From assembly GCA_030737835.1 (NCBI GenBank), contig CM060848.1, positions 17,647,309 through 17,711,308 on the forward strand: a DNA stretch of 64,000 bases, written 5' to 3'. This DNA is from Acorus gramineus (taxonomy: Eukaryota > Streptophyta > Magnoliopsida > Acorales > Acoraceae). Both the position numbers and the translations under genes were made by a program. Positions within the stretch are counted from its first letter, which is position 1; each line of letters starts with the position of its first letter. The notes below the pieces were generated by a model. The model saw only the letters and a program-made list of their open reading frames with translations. It did no database searches and had not been told where the DNA came from. Positions 10,316 to 23,092 of the stretch are shown piece by piece.

Positions 10316-11670
10316 TTAGCCTGGACCCACTTTGGGAATGTCATAATGCTCGCTGAGATTCGCCAGGTACTCATTGAATCCCTGAATGCGGTCGCGGTGA
10401 GATTTGTCGGCCGTCTTAGCCATCCTGCGAACATCGATTTTCTCCTTCTGCTCAATGTATCGCCTCTCGGCTGGAGTGAGATGGTCTTCATGGGAAGGTC
10501 TTCGCTTTTCTTCATCTCCCAACTCTTCAACTTCGTTAGTATTCTCAGTGTGCTCCTCCGTTGATGTTTCAGTGTTTTCGTCTTTTCCTTGCCAAGACCG
10601 ACATTGAATTATATCAACACTTTGTTGGTTAGAGATTACAGTACAACTATCAACAGAAATCTCCTGTCAAGTTTTTGTAGCAAATTTCTATACAGTTTGT
10701 CCTCAAATTAGAAACAATGCTGACAACCAAAACAAAAAAAATTTCAAATCTTGGTTTCTCGGGGGAAAAAAATTATTGTTTTAAGCTTGGGTGCCGATAC
10801 ATTCTTAGTCCTTTTTAGGTTAAGCTTATATATACTAGGTTAGGAAAATGTAAAAATTTATGCATTACATTCATTTGAGTATATACTTCAATTTTTGTAA
10901 AGGTATATACTTCATTAAACAAGTATGTACCTTTGAAAACAAATTCAAAACATGTTGGGATTGCAAAGGTGAGGACAGGAATGGCCATCCACATTTCCTT
11001 AAAAGGAGAAAAAAGAGTGGGTATGCGGGTATGCCTCAAGAAAGTAATTGATGGACAGAAATCATGTAATATATACCTTTATAAAAAAATCAAAATGTTG
11101 GGCTGCAAAAAAGACCTTTAACTTTTCCTTTTGCGTTATTATTTCTCTGGAAACTTGAAAACTTGTCATATACATCAATTGTGCAACAAATTATTTACCA
11201 CAGCTATATTAAAAATTTAAGTGATTATGCATTATATATTGTCATGAATCCTTTTTTTTTTTTGTAGTAGTACTCTTTCCCACTGTTGCCCAGGAAGATA
11301 CCAGATGACCATTACATCTTCAAATCTACCTGGATAGACCACGACCACTGGTAACTCCAGACTAGAGAACAACTCAGCCATATAAATAAATAAATAAACT
11401 TTCTGATTTTAACAGTGTGAATTTGTAGATCAGCTAGTCATTTTGCTTATTTTTAAAGATCTATGACAAATTCTTATGCCAAGGTCAAAAAATATATCAA
11501 ACTTCAGTAAACATGGAATCATTACCTTCTTTAATAGCAATTTGGGATATTTCATCATAGTGATGCTTGGACTTCTTTTTCTTCTTCACTCCACCTGCCT
11601 TGACATCCAGAGCTTTTCCCTTGAGCTTTAATTTTCCACCAACAACATGATCATATGCAGACATTTTTTT
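10316..11670 (-). CDS. FAM32A: FAM32A-like nuclear protein, two coding exons
   Basis: Coding exons are 11664-11526 and 10587-10316, joined by an intron 10588-11525 (GAAG/GTAATG...GGCAAG/GAAAAG, phase 1). Together they make 136 residues plus stop. The N-terminus MSAYDHVVGGKLKLKGKAL, a Lys run, an acidic linker, HEDHLTPAERRYIEQKEK, KSHRDRIQGFNEYLANLSEHYDIPKVGPG (given here in parts: KSHRDRIQGFNEYLANL, SEHYDIPKVGPG) are the hallmarks of the small conserved eukaryotic FAM32A family, a nuclear protein associated with the spliceosome in animals. No lesion is visible and both splice sites fit. The ATG at 11664 follows an acceptor at 11671 (CTTTGTAG), so the 5'-UTR is spliced. This is the best-supported housekeeping gene in the window. 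Confidence 0.9.
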
Positions 11671-14445
11671 CTACAAAGATGAAAAGGTTTTCAATAGAAT
11701 ACCACTGAATAATTGGCAATAAAGTATGAGAATAATATAAAAACCTTAAAATGAATCATTTTTTTAACTTCAAGAGTGTTGCAGATAACAGAGATAAAAA
11801 GTCTTTTGCAAAGTTTTAACTAGCTGTGTTTCCCCATGACCACAAATTTGAGGCATTTAAAAAATAATCAACAGGTGCCAGATAATGGCTTTACTACTGC
11901 AGTATTTTTTAAAAATTATAGTTCCAATGACTCAGGCAAAACTTATGTGTAAAGCTACTAAGCACGGGCACTTTGACGTATTGTCCATCAAAATTATAGG
12001 ATACAATCACACGTCTCATGCCCAAAAATTAAAATATATACGAATTTTAGAGACACATTGAATGCTGGATGGAAATGACATGGACACACGATATGCGACA
12101 TGATATTGTCACTTATTTTTCTTAATAACTATTGTAAGATTTATGTTCACATAAAGCAAAGTGAAATTAAAATCTTAACAGAGCTGATAATTGAACACCA
12201 TTTTGATTATCAGCATTTTATAGTATATGGATGTTCCAATATTTTTAAATAATCATAATATAGCGATCATTTATTTATTTATTATTGTGTCTTTGTCCGT
12301 GTCTCTGTTTTAGTTTTTCAAAATTTACATGGCACTGTGTCTGTATAGTGTTGTTTTTGTGTCCATGCTCCACAGGTGAAAAGAATGCTCACAAACAAAC
12401 CACTAACAATATATTATAGTATCACTTTTTTCTGATAAAATTGATGTCCACCATGTTAAAATCTGGTAAACCAAAGTGACAGTGAGACACAGTGGAAGAA
12501 GAAAATAGAATTAAAGGACACAAGAGGTCTCTGAACAAACTCCCAACTCCACTCAAACACTTGCAGATACACCCTCCCTTTTGATTCTGGTGTTCTCTGC
12601 CTTGACGATGTGTCATCCCTAACCACCTCGAAAACAGGACATGCCGGTCCAATTACTCTCCACATAACACTTTATCCTTAAATACCTCATTTCCTGTGAA
12701 CCACAATGAACAACAGACAACAAGGGGAAGCATTAAAATGAACTTTGCTTTCCTACTGCTGTCCCTCTTCTTTACATAATTCCTAAAGGAAACTTACACA
12801 GAATTGCTGAAACTGCAGTTTATATATATATAAAAAACGATGAATAAATAAAACATTGCATCCTCCTCAAGTCTGTGGTTCACAAGTACAACAATCTGTC
12901 ATAATACCATGCTCACAATTCTCTCAGTTAGTTGGAATTTCCTTACATAATTCTTTGCCACTTTTTGGGGATGCTGTCAAGTTCAGTAATTTGCAATGTT
13001 GTACACTTGTCTGGATTTTATTTTTGTTATTTTTGTGAAAGGAAAGTAGGAGTTTCATATGATAGAATGACACCCTTAGAACACAAAGAGACAATGGATC
13101 TCCAAAAGAGAAGGCAGCTGCCCCCACCCAGCATCACCCATTCACCCCTCCCTCGTGTCACCCTTTTCTTTTAGTAACTCTCTCTATTGTGCCACTCCCT
13201 CCCTCTGTTTTAATAGTATATTTGAACTTGTTAACAGTGTATCCATACCTTATGTTCTCACGTAGACCTAAAAATAATAAACAATGGAGTGTTGGGACCT
13301 AACAATAATTTGAAATGTTATACGGACCTAGGAGTAATTCAGGGATTCTAAGAAGGACCGGAATTAATTTTCCCTTTCGTTTTTATCCCCTCTCGTACAT
13401 CGATTTTTAGCTTCCCCTCCTCCGGATCTCTCAGATCCCACATAAAAGTTAAAACCCTAATTTGCAATCTTGATCCGTGATCAAAAGGCCTTACATAAGC
13501 AATAGGAAAAGAATAAGAACAGATAGAAAGAGGGGGTAAGTTTGTTTACCCTTATTTTTTCCCTCTTTAGAATGTTCTGATGTGAGATTGTATGATTGCG
13601 AGACTTATTGTTCTGTTTATTCTGCAAAATTTGTTTGATTGGTTGTTCGATTGTGGTGACTGATTGGTTGTTCGATTCTGGTGACTGTTTATGGCTCTAG
13701 TACATTTTTTTTTTCTCAAAAATCTTACAATCCATGCTTGTTTTTCATCTACACTCGTTGACGATCCAATTAAGTGTTCACCCATCATCATGCAGTTTCA
13801 ATTTGATTTGTTTCAATTTTTTTTTGTAAGTAGGCTGATTTTTTTGGTTCACAATGCAAGAATTCTATGTAGTTATCATTCTTTCAGCATGACATTGAAT
13901 GTTATGTTGTTTTTATTTTCCCTTTTTTTATTTTGATGTGGCTTAGACATCATGCAAAAAGGGAGAGCAAGGACTAATTATAATTCGTCATCATATGTAG
14001 ATCTGACATTGATAAAAATCAGATCAAATTAGAATCTAATGTAAAACAAATTCCGCCTACTGAATCACCAAAGAGACTTTAAAATCTCCTAACAAGTAAA
14101 CCGACCAAAGATTTTTTTGTGACGTCAAAACAGACCTTCAAAATCGACCGCCAATGATTCACAATCTACACTACATTCATTCCAAAAAGACAGATCAGAT
14201 TTAAAAAAAAAAACAAAAAAATCTACACACGCATGCAAATTCACCCATTCAAAACAGCATTTCCATTCAACGCTCGACCCGATCCCCACATAAACATCAA
14301 TCAATGTTTCGAAATCCAGATATAACGACGAAGGAAGCAACCAGCACTGATTCAATAGATGAAGCCCAAAAAAAAAAAAAAAAACACATCCACAAAAAAA
14401 GGGACCAAAGGCCGTCAGATCTGATGAAACACAAACACAACTTAC
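11671..14445 (-). other. Probable 2.8-kb 5'-UTR intron of the FAM32A-like gene
   Basis: Runs from the donor AACC/GTAAGT (exon end 14446) to the acceptor CTTTGTAG before 11670. It is AT-rich and contains the left arm of the inverted repeat (13638-13984). I see no coding sequence in it. Frames at 12422-12665 and 12856-13174 have no recognisable features. A TC-rich stretch around 13380-13545 ending in a GTAAGT-like site could be an alternative first exon on the other strand, but this is unsupported. Confidence 0.5.
13638..13984 (+). repeat. Left arm of ~347-bp inverted repeat
   Basis: Nearly identical, in reverse complement, to 14893-15240. It begins with a partial 25-base tandem duplication (ATTGGTTGTTCGATT...GGTGACTG twice) and ends at AGGACTAATTATAAT. 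The arms enclose 908 bases holding the presumed promoter and first exon of the FAM32A-like gene. No target-site duplication is seen outside the arms. Confidence 0.9.
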
Positions 14446-14614
14446 GGTTTTGAAAACCCTAAACAACGCAACCGATTCACAGAGCGAGAGAGAGAGATTA
14501 CAGAAAGGGATGGCACACGATAGGGAGACGATCCAATCGAGATCTGAATAAAACGAGGAGAAGAAGCTGTCCCCCACAATTCTGATCCCGTGGAATTGGA
14601 AACCCTATTTATTG
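14446..14614 (-). promoter_or_regulatory. Probable first (non-coding) exon and core promoter of the FAM32A-like gene
   Basis: On the minus strand, AATAAATAGG (14605-14614) could act as a TATA box. About 25-30 bases on begins a CT-rich leader with the (GA/CT)n tract and the plant 5'-UTR word AGGGTTTTC, ending at the donor CC/GTAAGT at 14446. The assignment to FAM32A is inferred from strand, distance and the matching acceptor at 11671. Confidence 0.45.
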
Positions 14615-14892
14615 TGTGGTCCGAGTGATTTGTCGAAAGCGGTGCTCCATCCACCGTCACTTTTAACGTTGCGTCTGCCATCGCCGTTGGTTCTGACTTC
14701 CACATCGAACCTTCGTTTCATGTGAAATCACAAGTTTGCCATTGGAAAGACCCACCGTTTGGTTTTTGTTTCATATGGACCGTTCAGTCGATGGACCCAA
14801 CTCTCTTGGGACCATTAAAGCCACCAACCATATAATTCAAATGATGAATCTCACAAAAGCTCTGAATATGTTGAAATGGAAATAGGAAAAAT

Positions 14893-15240
14893 ATTATAAT
14901 TAGTCCTTGCTCTCCCTTTTTGCATGATGTCTAAGCCACATCAAAATAAAAAAAAAGGGAAAATAAAAACAACATAACATTCAATGTCATGCTGAAAGAA
15001 TGATAACTACATAGAATTCTTGCATTGTGAACCAAAAAAATCAGCCTACTTACAAAAAAAAATTGAAACAAATCAAATTGAAACTGCATGATGATGGGTG
15101 AACACTTAATTGGATCGTCAACGAGTGTAGATGAAAAACAAGCATGGATTGTAAGATTTTTGAGAAAAAAAAATGTACTAGAGCCATAAACAGTCACCAG
15201 AATCAAACAACCAATCAGTCACCACAATCGAACAACCAAT
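14893..15240 (-). repeat. Right arm of ~347-bp inverted repeat
   Basis: Reverse complement of 13638-13984 with only a few mismatches and homopolymer differences. It lies just upstream of the presumed FAM32A promoter. Open frames in both arms are mirror copies and are not genes. Confidence 0.9.
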
Positions 15241-17144
15241 ATTTAAATAGTTAATACACTTGGGTTAACGAGTCTTTGGAATATGAAGTGTCATCATTGC
15301 AGTCTTGTAATTCTAATCTCATGGGAAATTGTATAGTCTGTGTAATCTTTTTGAAGAGTCTCCAGACTCCAGACATATCTAGGCATATGGAAGTCGAGAG
15401 ACTTCTCTTAAAGAGTCTATAAAAGAGTCTGTAACAAAAGTTTGGATATTAAGGAAAAATTAAAAAAAAAAAAGAAAATCCAATCTTCTTCTTCTGGCCA
15501 CTATTCCACACAAAAACAAAGCTCTGAACCAGCAACTCACCCCTCTTAAAATATTCACTTTCCCCCTTAAATTCCATCACGAATTGGTTCTTATTACTGT
15601 TTGGCGTAAGAAGATTGGCTAAGGAATGAACAGATGGATAATCATTAGAGTTAATTGCTAACACATTTTTTTTGAATGTTTGGTACATTTGTTAATTATT
15701 AATAAAACGGCAATCTCAATTATTTATAACAAGGCAAATGTTCGAGGGGTCCACTGGTCCCACTTTTTATTCACTCGTGTTCGCAAATCTTAAATCATCA
15801 GAGAGCATCGATCAAACGAAATGGGAGCTACATTCATTCTGGTGACCAGCCTGACCAATCTAGTTGTCATTTTGATCCACTGGTTTGACCACATGACCAA
15901 CCCCACTTGTCCATATGGACATGCCTGCACTCGAATTGCTTGGCTGGCCTGACTCGACTAGATTGACTAATCTGGTCTTCTTTTTATTATTATACTATTG
16001 CCAGATTTATTTTATACCTAAATGTATAAAAAAAATAAAAACGGAACACAAATTCTTTTCCCTTATTATAAAAATCATGGGTACTTAGAATTTAAAGAAA
16101 ATCAGTTTTGTAATTCGGCTATCAAACGCTGCTTCAAGCACAATTTCACTAGATGTGGTAGTACAACACAAAATAAAAAATAAATCATGTTTTTCTCTGC
16201 ATTTTTCAACCACAAAAATAAAAAGTAAAATAAATTAATATTAATTTGTGCGCTTTAAGCTTATTAACCTCGTTTGACTTAATTTGAACACTTGATATGG
16301 TGTTCCTTTTTCTCTCTGAATATCTTCTTATTTCCACCTAATCTTTCAAGAGACATGTTCTTTTGCATCCATTCGTCTCCAACTACTCTTTGTGAGACTA
16401 TTTTTAAAGTTTGCAATGATTCCAAATGGTCTTCCCATTAGGGTTATTTTTGTCCATTTTTTCACTAATTAGGGAACAACTCTATTTAAATTAGATTTTA
16501 ATCATAATACAACATATTTTCATTAAATAAAATATCGAAGCTACACAATTAAATATATTATTTATAATTATAAAAATAAATAGTATGTTTCCTAAGGATA
16601 TTATTGGAGTGTTTTTTCGTTCAACGGTCACGCCGAAGAAGAGGGGACCTGAAATAAAAGAAAAGAAATCCAACACTCAAATTTGTAAGGTTGAAAAAAT
16701 ATATATAAAAATAAGTGTGCACCCCCTGTTTCTTTTGTGTGTGGGTCATGTTGTGTGCCTTTTATCTCTTTTTTATTTTTATTTATAATGATTTTCACCA
16801 AAAGAAGAGAGATATTTTCTCTTATTTGATATATTCTCATTGATGATGAGAATTGATTATGAGAATATAAATATCAAATATTTTGAGAATCTGCATTGGT
16901 TACACAATCAATTCTTTGTATCTTTTATTTAATTGATGTTTTTTTTTTTTTTGTATCCCTTCAAATCACCCCACCATTTGTTAATTTTTTTTTAAAATCT
17001 GCACAACTATAATGGATTTGTGATGAGTGATTGATCGATTGCCGTGATGAGATGATTGATCTATCAGTTGGTCAAATCAGCTGCTGAGATCAAACAATCA
17101 CCATTGTGATCAATCAATCAGATGGCCGATCATGGATAGGTTTT
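15241..17144. other. AT-rich spacer with a dispersed repeat
   Basis: No gene seen. 15700-15840 shares a diverged ~130-base repeat with 23940-24093 (the words ACAAGGCAAATGTTCGA, AGAGCATCGATCAA, ATGGGAGCTACATTC in the same order). The rest is AT-rich, with short TCA-type satellites. Confidence 0.6.
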
Positions 17145-17572
17145 ATTTTTGAGTATATATTTATTCAAGTATAAGTGAGTATAAATAAAGATAAAATGAT
17201 TTTGTGTTTGGTTGTGTTTTAAATTATTCTCGTTAGTAAATGTAAGAATAAATGTTTTATTGTTTGGATAAAATGTGAATAAAGTATGGATAAAGATGTA
17301 TAAAAAGTGAAAAAATAATGATAATTGATTTGACGTGTGATTTATAAGAGGCGATGACAGTTGATTTGACAGTGGGTCCACATATTCTTTGAGTGGAATA
17401 ACCTATGATAACTTTAATTCCAGGGGTTGGTTGAAATCCATATACTACTTTATACCAGTTTATTCTGACATACTTTATCAGGGGTTGTTCGAGACAAACA
17501 AACACCCTTTATCTCTTATCCGAGGTTATCCGAAATTATCCAGGAATTTATTCCCAAAACAAACAGGGGCTA
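17145..17572 (+). mobile_element. MITE-like element, family copy 2
   Basis: Closely matches 7980-8385 over its length, in the same orientation. The right end is ATTCCCAAAACAAACAGGGGC followed by TAA. The left terminal repeat is missing or degraded (starts near GGTTTTATTTTTGAGTATA), so the copy may be 5'-truncated. Confidence 0.65.
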
Positions 17573-18076
17573 ATGGGTGTTGTGAATATTATGATCCCAC
17601 GTATATATACATAATATAATATACATAAAAAAAAATCCCCGATCTCGTTTTCTTGCAAAGAAACAACAATTTAAACTCTTACCACCGTATTCTTGGTGAG
17701 TTGACTAGTGTCATGAGTTTGATCTCAATTGACGCATGTTTGATTCCCACTCTCGACTTGTTCAATTGTCCATAGAAAACTTCCATGGTGTGGTTTGTGT
17801 GAACACCAGAGAATTAGTCATTTTCTCCAATGATTTAGATTACTTCTGATGAAAAAAAAAATCAAACACTTTTCAGATACTACTATATATTATTCAACAC
17901 TACAAAGTAAAAAAAATTTAAAAAACAAAAATAAAACGGTTGCAAATACATCGACCATGTGTGATCAGCGTATTCATTTTATTTGATAAATTTATGATTG
18001 TCTAATTCATTCATTCAATCAGGAAACAAATACAACAAATCCATTCCTTTTTTTTTAAGATCCTCCAATGTATTAT

Positions 18077-18655
18077 TCAGCCTTGTATGAGACTAAATAC
18101 TGCATTGACAATAACAGAGGAGAGGTGGACCAACTCCCCCCCTCGGGTCACCATCTCCGGTGGCGGACCGCCTCGCAGTCCCCTATTCTGATCCATGCAC
18201 TCGCGTGCATCTACGTGGGCGGAACCGGCGGCAGTGTAGACATCCTTGCGATCTTCCGGAATGCTAACCCGAGAGACTGACTCGAGGTCCTTCCGCATCT
18301 TTTCATAGTTTTGAAGGACGTTCGCCAGAATCTTCTTGTCGTTCGTGTCGGCGGTGTCGGTGTTCAGCTTCGATACGTAGGCGACCGTGTCGGAGAGGCG
18401 ATCGAGCGTCACGTTGCGTAAGATGAGCGTCATGTCGATGGTGTTGGAGAGGGTGGAGCCGCGGGGGTCGGACTTGATGGATGATACGCAGAGGGCGTAG
18501 TCTGTGTCGGTGAAGGTGTACTCTTTGCATTTTTGCTCGACGTAGGTGTTGCCGGACTCGAGAGATGGAGGTATGGGCAAGGAGAGGATGACGGGGAGGA
18601 TGAAGAGGAGGAGGAGAAGCTGAAGATTCGTCGATGACGACATGAGGAACTTCAT
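18077..18655 (-). CDS. PMEI/invertase-inhibitor-like secreted protein A
   Basis: 192 residues, intronless, typical length for the plant invertase/pectin methylesterase inhibitor superfamily. These are secreted four-helix proteins that bind cell-wall invertases or pectin methylesterases; this one resembles the pollen-allergen Pla a 1 branch. A signal peptide (LLLLLFILPVILS) is followed by a short Pro-rich spacer. The first cysteine pair is present (VEQKCKEY...ALCVSSIKSDPRGS). The third cysteine position, IAC in paralogue B, is LRN here, so the cysteine in ARECMDQ is unpaired. The conserved tail LRGGPPPEMV is kept. The closest relative is the pseudogene at 26280-26868. A TATA-like TATAAATATAAA lies on the minus strand at 18683-18694. 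Inhibitory target is unknown. Confidence 0.85.
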   Translation of the reverse strand: MKFLMSSSTNLQLLLLLFILPVILSLPIPPSLESGNTYVEQKCKEYTFTDTDYALCVSSIKSDPRGSTLSNTIDMTLILRNVTLDRLSDTVAYVSKLNTDTADTNDKKILANVLQNYEKMRKDLESVSRVSIPEDRKDVYTAAGSAHVDARECMDQNRGLRGGPPPEMVTRGGELVHLSSVIVNAVFSLIQG

Positions 18656-19369
18656 TTCTTATTTCACTTTGTTGTGGTTTGGTTTATATTTATATTGATT
18701 GTCTTGATTGGAATTGAATTAACTTACAGTATATTGTGATTTGATTCGTAGTTTTATTTTCATTTAATGATTTGTTGAACAGGGGAGATATCATGGTGAG
18801 ATTTTGTAACTTCTGGAATCTGCTAATTAAATCTTTTAAAATTCTTTTTGACACTTACATATATTTAATGATATAAAGAAAATCATTATACAAAACACTT
18901 ATAAGATATATAAAATAACAAAAAAGATTGAAAAAAACTTTAAAAAGTTGAGAAAAATAATAACAAAAAATCTAGTAAATAAGAATGAAAATTTTGACAA
19001 TATTAATATTTTTTATAACATACTTAGAAAATTTAAAAACATAGAAAATCACTCTCAAATAAAAATAATTTCTTATATTGATATTTTTTTTCAATTATAT
19101 GATGGTATAAAAATTTTAAATATGGTGATAGATTTTACAAAAATTATAGAAGACATGGTCAATTGCATTATTTTAGGTTATAATAATAAAATTGTTAAAT
19201 AAGACTTTTTTTTTTTTTGTTGATTTTTTGAAAGAAATCATTTTGGGTATTTCCTTGAATTTGAATTCAAGTGCCTAGTACGTTAGACCCTACAATGGAT
19301 ATATAAATTGTATGACAAGGGAATCAAACTAAGGATAAATAATTTGTGAACAAATTAATTATTATGTTT
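18656..19369. other. AT-rich promoter-side spacer of PMEI-like gene A
   Basis: Contains the upstream region of gene A and very AT-rich sequence up to the LTR insertion. Nothing else recognised. Confidence 0.5.
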
Positions 19370-21845
19370 GTTATTGTAACGCCCCCAGGATCCACGGCCC
19401 CGTTTTGAAGCGTGAAATCCGGTTGCGTTAACTAAATTCCTCGAATCTCAGAGTTCTATATATATATATATATATTTTCATCCAGAGAACATACGAATAC
19501 ATCACCATAATTATACATATATTGTCAAGGCTAAAATCCAACACCTTTTTCAACATACATCAGGAACAACTAAATTTATATGTCCACACTATCATACATA
19601 TGGGTCCTCTACATGCCAAAGAAATGATCGACACCTTTTACACAAGTCTAGTGCTCCGGAAATAAAATACGAGCTTCAACCTCCAACGCCTTAACGAGAT
19701 CGACAACCATAAACAGCTAATCTGAAAGGTTGGGAAAAGAGAGGGGTGAGCTACAACATGCTCAGTGAATGGACCATCATCATCCCGTTAGTACATTTAT
19801 ATTCAAAATATCAATATCGTAATATGTCTACACAGACATGTAATATATCAAGAAAATAAATATACAACAAGGCCACCAAGACATGCAATAATATATATAT
19901 ACACACGCACACAAATCCTATCCAACATGATGCATGCAACACCACGAACACGCATGTCCGTCTTCGCAGCACCTAGCTCGCGGGGCCTTTCAAAGGCATG
20001 GCCACGTAGACATAGCCACAAAGGCTTGGGTCTTACGTTCTCGGACCTAGCCACGTAGACGTACGCCCACCTAGACATTGGCACCAAGACTGAGCCACCA
20101 AGACGGAATGGATGCATTGATAACCTAACATATCTTAAAAATTCACAAAAGAATAGAGCATGCAAAATCTCAACACACCAATCAATTCATGATAAATATC
20201 TAAAAAAAATGCATGCTCATATTTTTATTTCAAAACTAGCAGTTATATTCCACAAAATAGATGGTCCTAGCATGAATACATAATATATTCTTTTGAAACT
20301 ACATATGAAACTCAAGTCCACTCACCTCCAGTCCACGCAATACAAACCAATGCACGTGCATAAACGCTACACACTCGCACGTGGATAACCTAGCATAACA
20401 ATTATGAAATCAATAAATAAGAAAATCATTCAATCATGACAAACAACTGACAAACAACTTACAACAACACTCGGCCCAATAATCCCAAGAGCCCGTACCA
20501 AATAGACCTACAATCCGCAACTCACCTTAAAGGCCTAACAAAAATCCCAATTCCAAATAAATATTAAAGTATTCATATCTCACAATGATCCGATAATCAA
20601 TATCCATTTATTTCATAAGGCCCACATAATCGATCAATCATCAAATAAATACTTTGACAAATCCCATAAGGCTCAACTACAACTCCAATGATTCAAATAA
20701 CTCAATCCAATCAATTTACATCCAAATAACAATAATATTCAATTAATATTCATTGATCCCACTAAACCAAATTAATTGATTTAAGATCCAATTTGAGTCA
20801 CCAAGATCAATAAAATCATCAAAACCCACAAATCAAATTATACTCATTAAACATCCATTTGGGATCTCTTTAATCTCTAAAATTCATCAAACTTGGTCAT
20901 AAAGCAAAATATTTAAATTCTAGGAAACTGCACAGAAATCTTTGAAAATTCATAACTTTCTACCTGCAACTCTAAATTGGATGATTCATTGGAAAGATCT
21001 TTTCAAAACCTATTTCTGTTTGTGAAATACAATTTTCCCAGAAACGACTCTATCATAGTCAAAAACATGATTTAATGATCAGGTATACAATCAACCCGAA
21101 AATAACCCTTAAATCCCAAAACCAATAAATCTAGTTTGATCTTAAGAAATCCTTTGAGATCCATTGAAATCTAATAAAAACATCATCTATTTAAAATCAA
21201 TCAAACCCTAACCCTAATCCATCAACCTTCTTCCCCAAATAATCGATTGACACAATCATCTCCTAACCAAACTAAATTGAAACACTAAACAATAAAAATC
21301 AATAAAGAAAGATTTATCACCTTGTAGTGCTTGACGGGTAGAGTTAGGTCATCCACACCCTTCATGCCTCATGAGAATTCTGATGCAAACCCTAACCCAA
21401 AACGTGTTATATAAAAGGGGTTTTTACCAAATTACAAAACGACCCCTCAAGTATTACGGGTTTACAACTAGGTCCTTATCCGATTTACAGACAGATCCCT
21501 ATCTGATTTACAAACAGATCCCTGAAGCCTATTAAAAGATATTCTGGATTCGCAACTAGATCCCTGGGCCCAATAACTTAACACAAAATCCTAAAAACCT
21601 AATTTTTCGAACTCCGAATCTCACCAAATTTCAACCAAAATATCTTGAGACTATGAAGATCTCCAAAAAAATATAAAATAAATATTTCAACATCAATTTA
21701 TAATTTTTATAATTATAAATCAAATTGGACCCATTTGGGCCTACCGCCAAATAAAAAAAATGAAATAATTAAATTTCAATTAAAATTTTCATTATATATT
21801 TAAAATAAATATATAAGGCTAAAAATACAGAGACGTTACAGTTAT
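19370..21845 (+). mobile_element. Probable solo LTR (19375-21840) with 5-bp target-site duplication
   Basis: Begins TGTAACGCCCCC and ends GACGTTACA, giving the inverted ends TGTAACG/CGTTACA with TG...CA termini. It is flanked on both sides by GTTAT (19370-19374 and 21841-21845), the 5-bp duplication expected of LTR retrotransposon integration. The 2466-bp body has no gag-pol coding sequence and no internal repeat of its own ends. A TATA box (TATATAAAAGGGG, about 21409-21421) on the plus strand would start transcription inside it, so U3 would be ~2 kb. It most likely formed by recombination between two LTRs. A non-autonomous element is the alternative. Confidence 0.85.
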
Positions 21846-23092
21846 GGAAAAATCAGGATAATTTATTGACACTATTCCGATTTTTACTATCCACTTAAAG
21901 ACAAATATAACATTTGTTCCTCTTTCTGTCTTGTTTTTGACAAATGTAAAAATGACAAGATTGATAAAAAAAATTATCTTCTAAAATTAAAATAAATTAT
22001 CCTTATATTGTCATGTATTAATTTGACTAGATAAATGATTGCTGATGAGAAAAAATAAAGGCATAAGTGATTATAGAACATCTTATGATTATTTGTAATA
22101 AAATATTATACCTACTCAAATATCTAGATATTAAACCCAAATTAATTAATTTGTTCACAAATTATAGTTTGTTTAGACATATATTATGCTATTTGTACAG
22201 AATACTTATAGTGGTAATTAAAAACATAGTCCCTCAATATCTCATAATTCCACCATACCGTCTCTTTGTCACTTAGATTTTGAATACAATGAAACCAATG
22301 TTGCAAATCAATCAAGCTTTGAAATGTTGGCTAACAACTTTTTTTTGTAAAAGATGACGAAAGATCAAATCTATACAAAAAAAAAAAAAAATGAGATTCC
22401 CATTTCCTTCCAATAATATTCGAACGGAATGCTCTTTTTTAATTGGGTGGCCTTTGAGAGGATTGAAAGGTGAAATTTCTATATTGTAAATGAGATTTGT
22501 TGTTTAAGTTAGTTGTTGCATGACTTGTATCCCTCTGTCAAGCAATTTGCAAAAACAACGGTAACATCGGATTGTGTTGATAATAATTACGAATCACAAG
22601 AAAAAAATTTCATTTCAGTATTTCACATAAACCCAATTTTAGTATATTAATCCGTGTGAGTAAGGAATGGAAAAAAGAATTAAACCATGAGAAATATAAG
22701 ATTCCAAACATTATTTGGCTAATGGTAGTCTCATAAAATGTTTTAACAAAAGATAACATTAGTTAAATAGAACCTCAAATACAATCCCACATATAGTATG
22801 AAAATGTTTTAATATTTAAAAAAGAATAAATCTCTTCTAATATTATTAAATATGCTTTAATTAAATGAGTGTATGACTTAATTTTAAATTAAAAAAACAT
22901 TTTAATAAGTATATAAAAATAACAAAATATATGCCTCCGAGGATGACATTTGGCACGGGTAAAAGTACTAGTGTGTAACAGCGGACGGAACATCAGTAGT
23001 GTTAAAAAAAAAAAAACACACATTTTATATGAGATCCTCATATTATTCATCCCGAGAAAGACAAAATTAAAAAAAGCAAGAAAAAAATAAAT
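21846..23092. other. AT-rich spacer, 3' flank of PMEI-like gene B
   Basis: No gene, RNA or clear repeat seen; several A/T runs. Confidence 0.5.

Noticed and set aside
14125-14705. Minus-strand frames between the inverted-repeat arms
   Set aside because: They cross the presumed leader, promoter and intron of the FAM32A-like gene; composition is Phe/Cys-rich and not protein-like.
13691-15206. Matching ~80-90-codon frames in opposite orientation
   Set aside because: Mirror products of the inverted-repeat arms; Phe/Leu-rich from T-rich DNA.
19848-20165. 105-codon minus-strand frame
   Set aside because: Lies within the solo LTR and has no retroviral or other domain.
21200-21220. Telomere-like AACCCTAACCCTAAT
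   Set aside because: Only two repeats; a common plant word, here inside the LTR.
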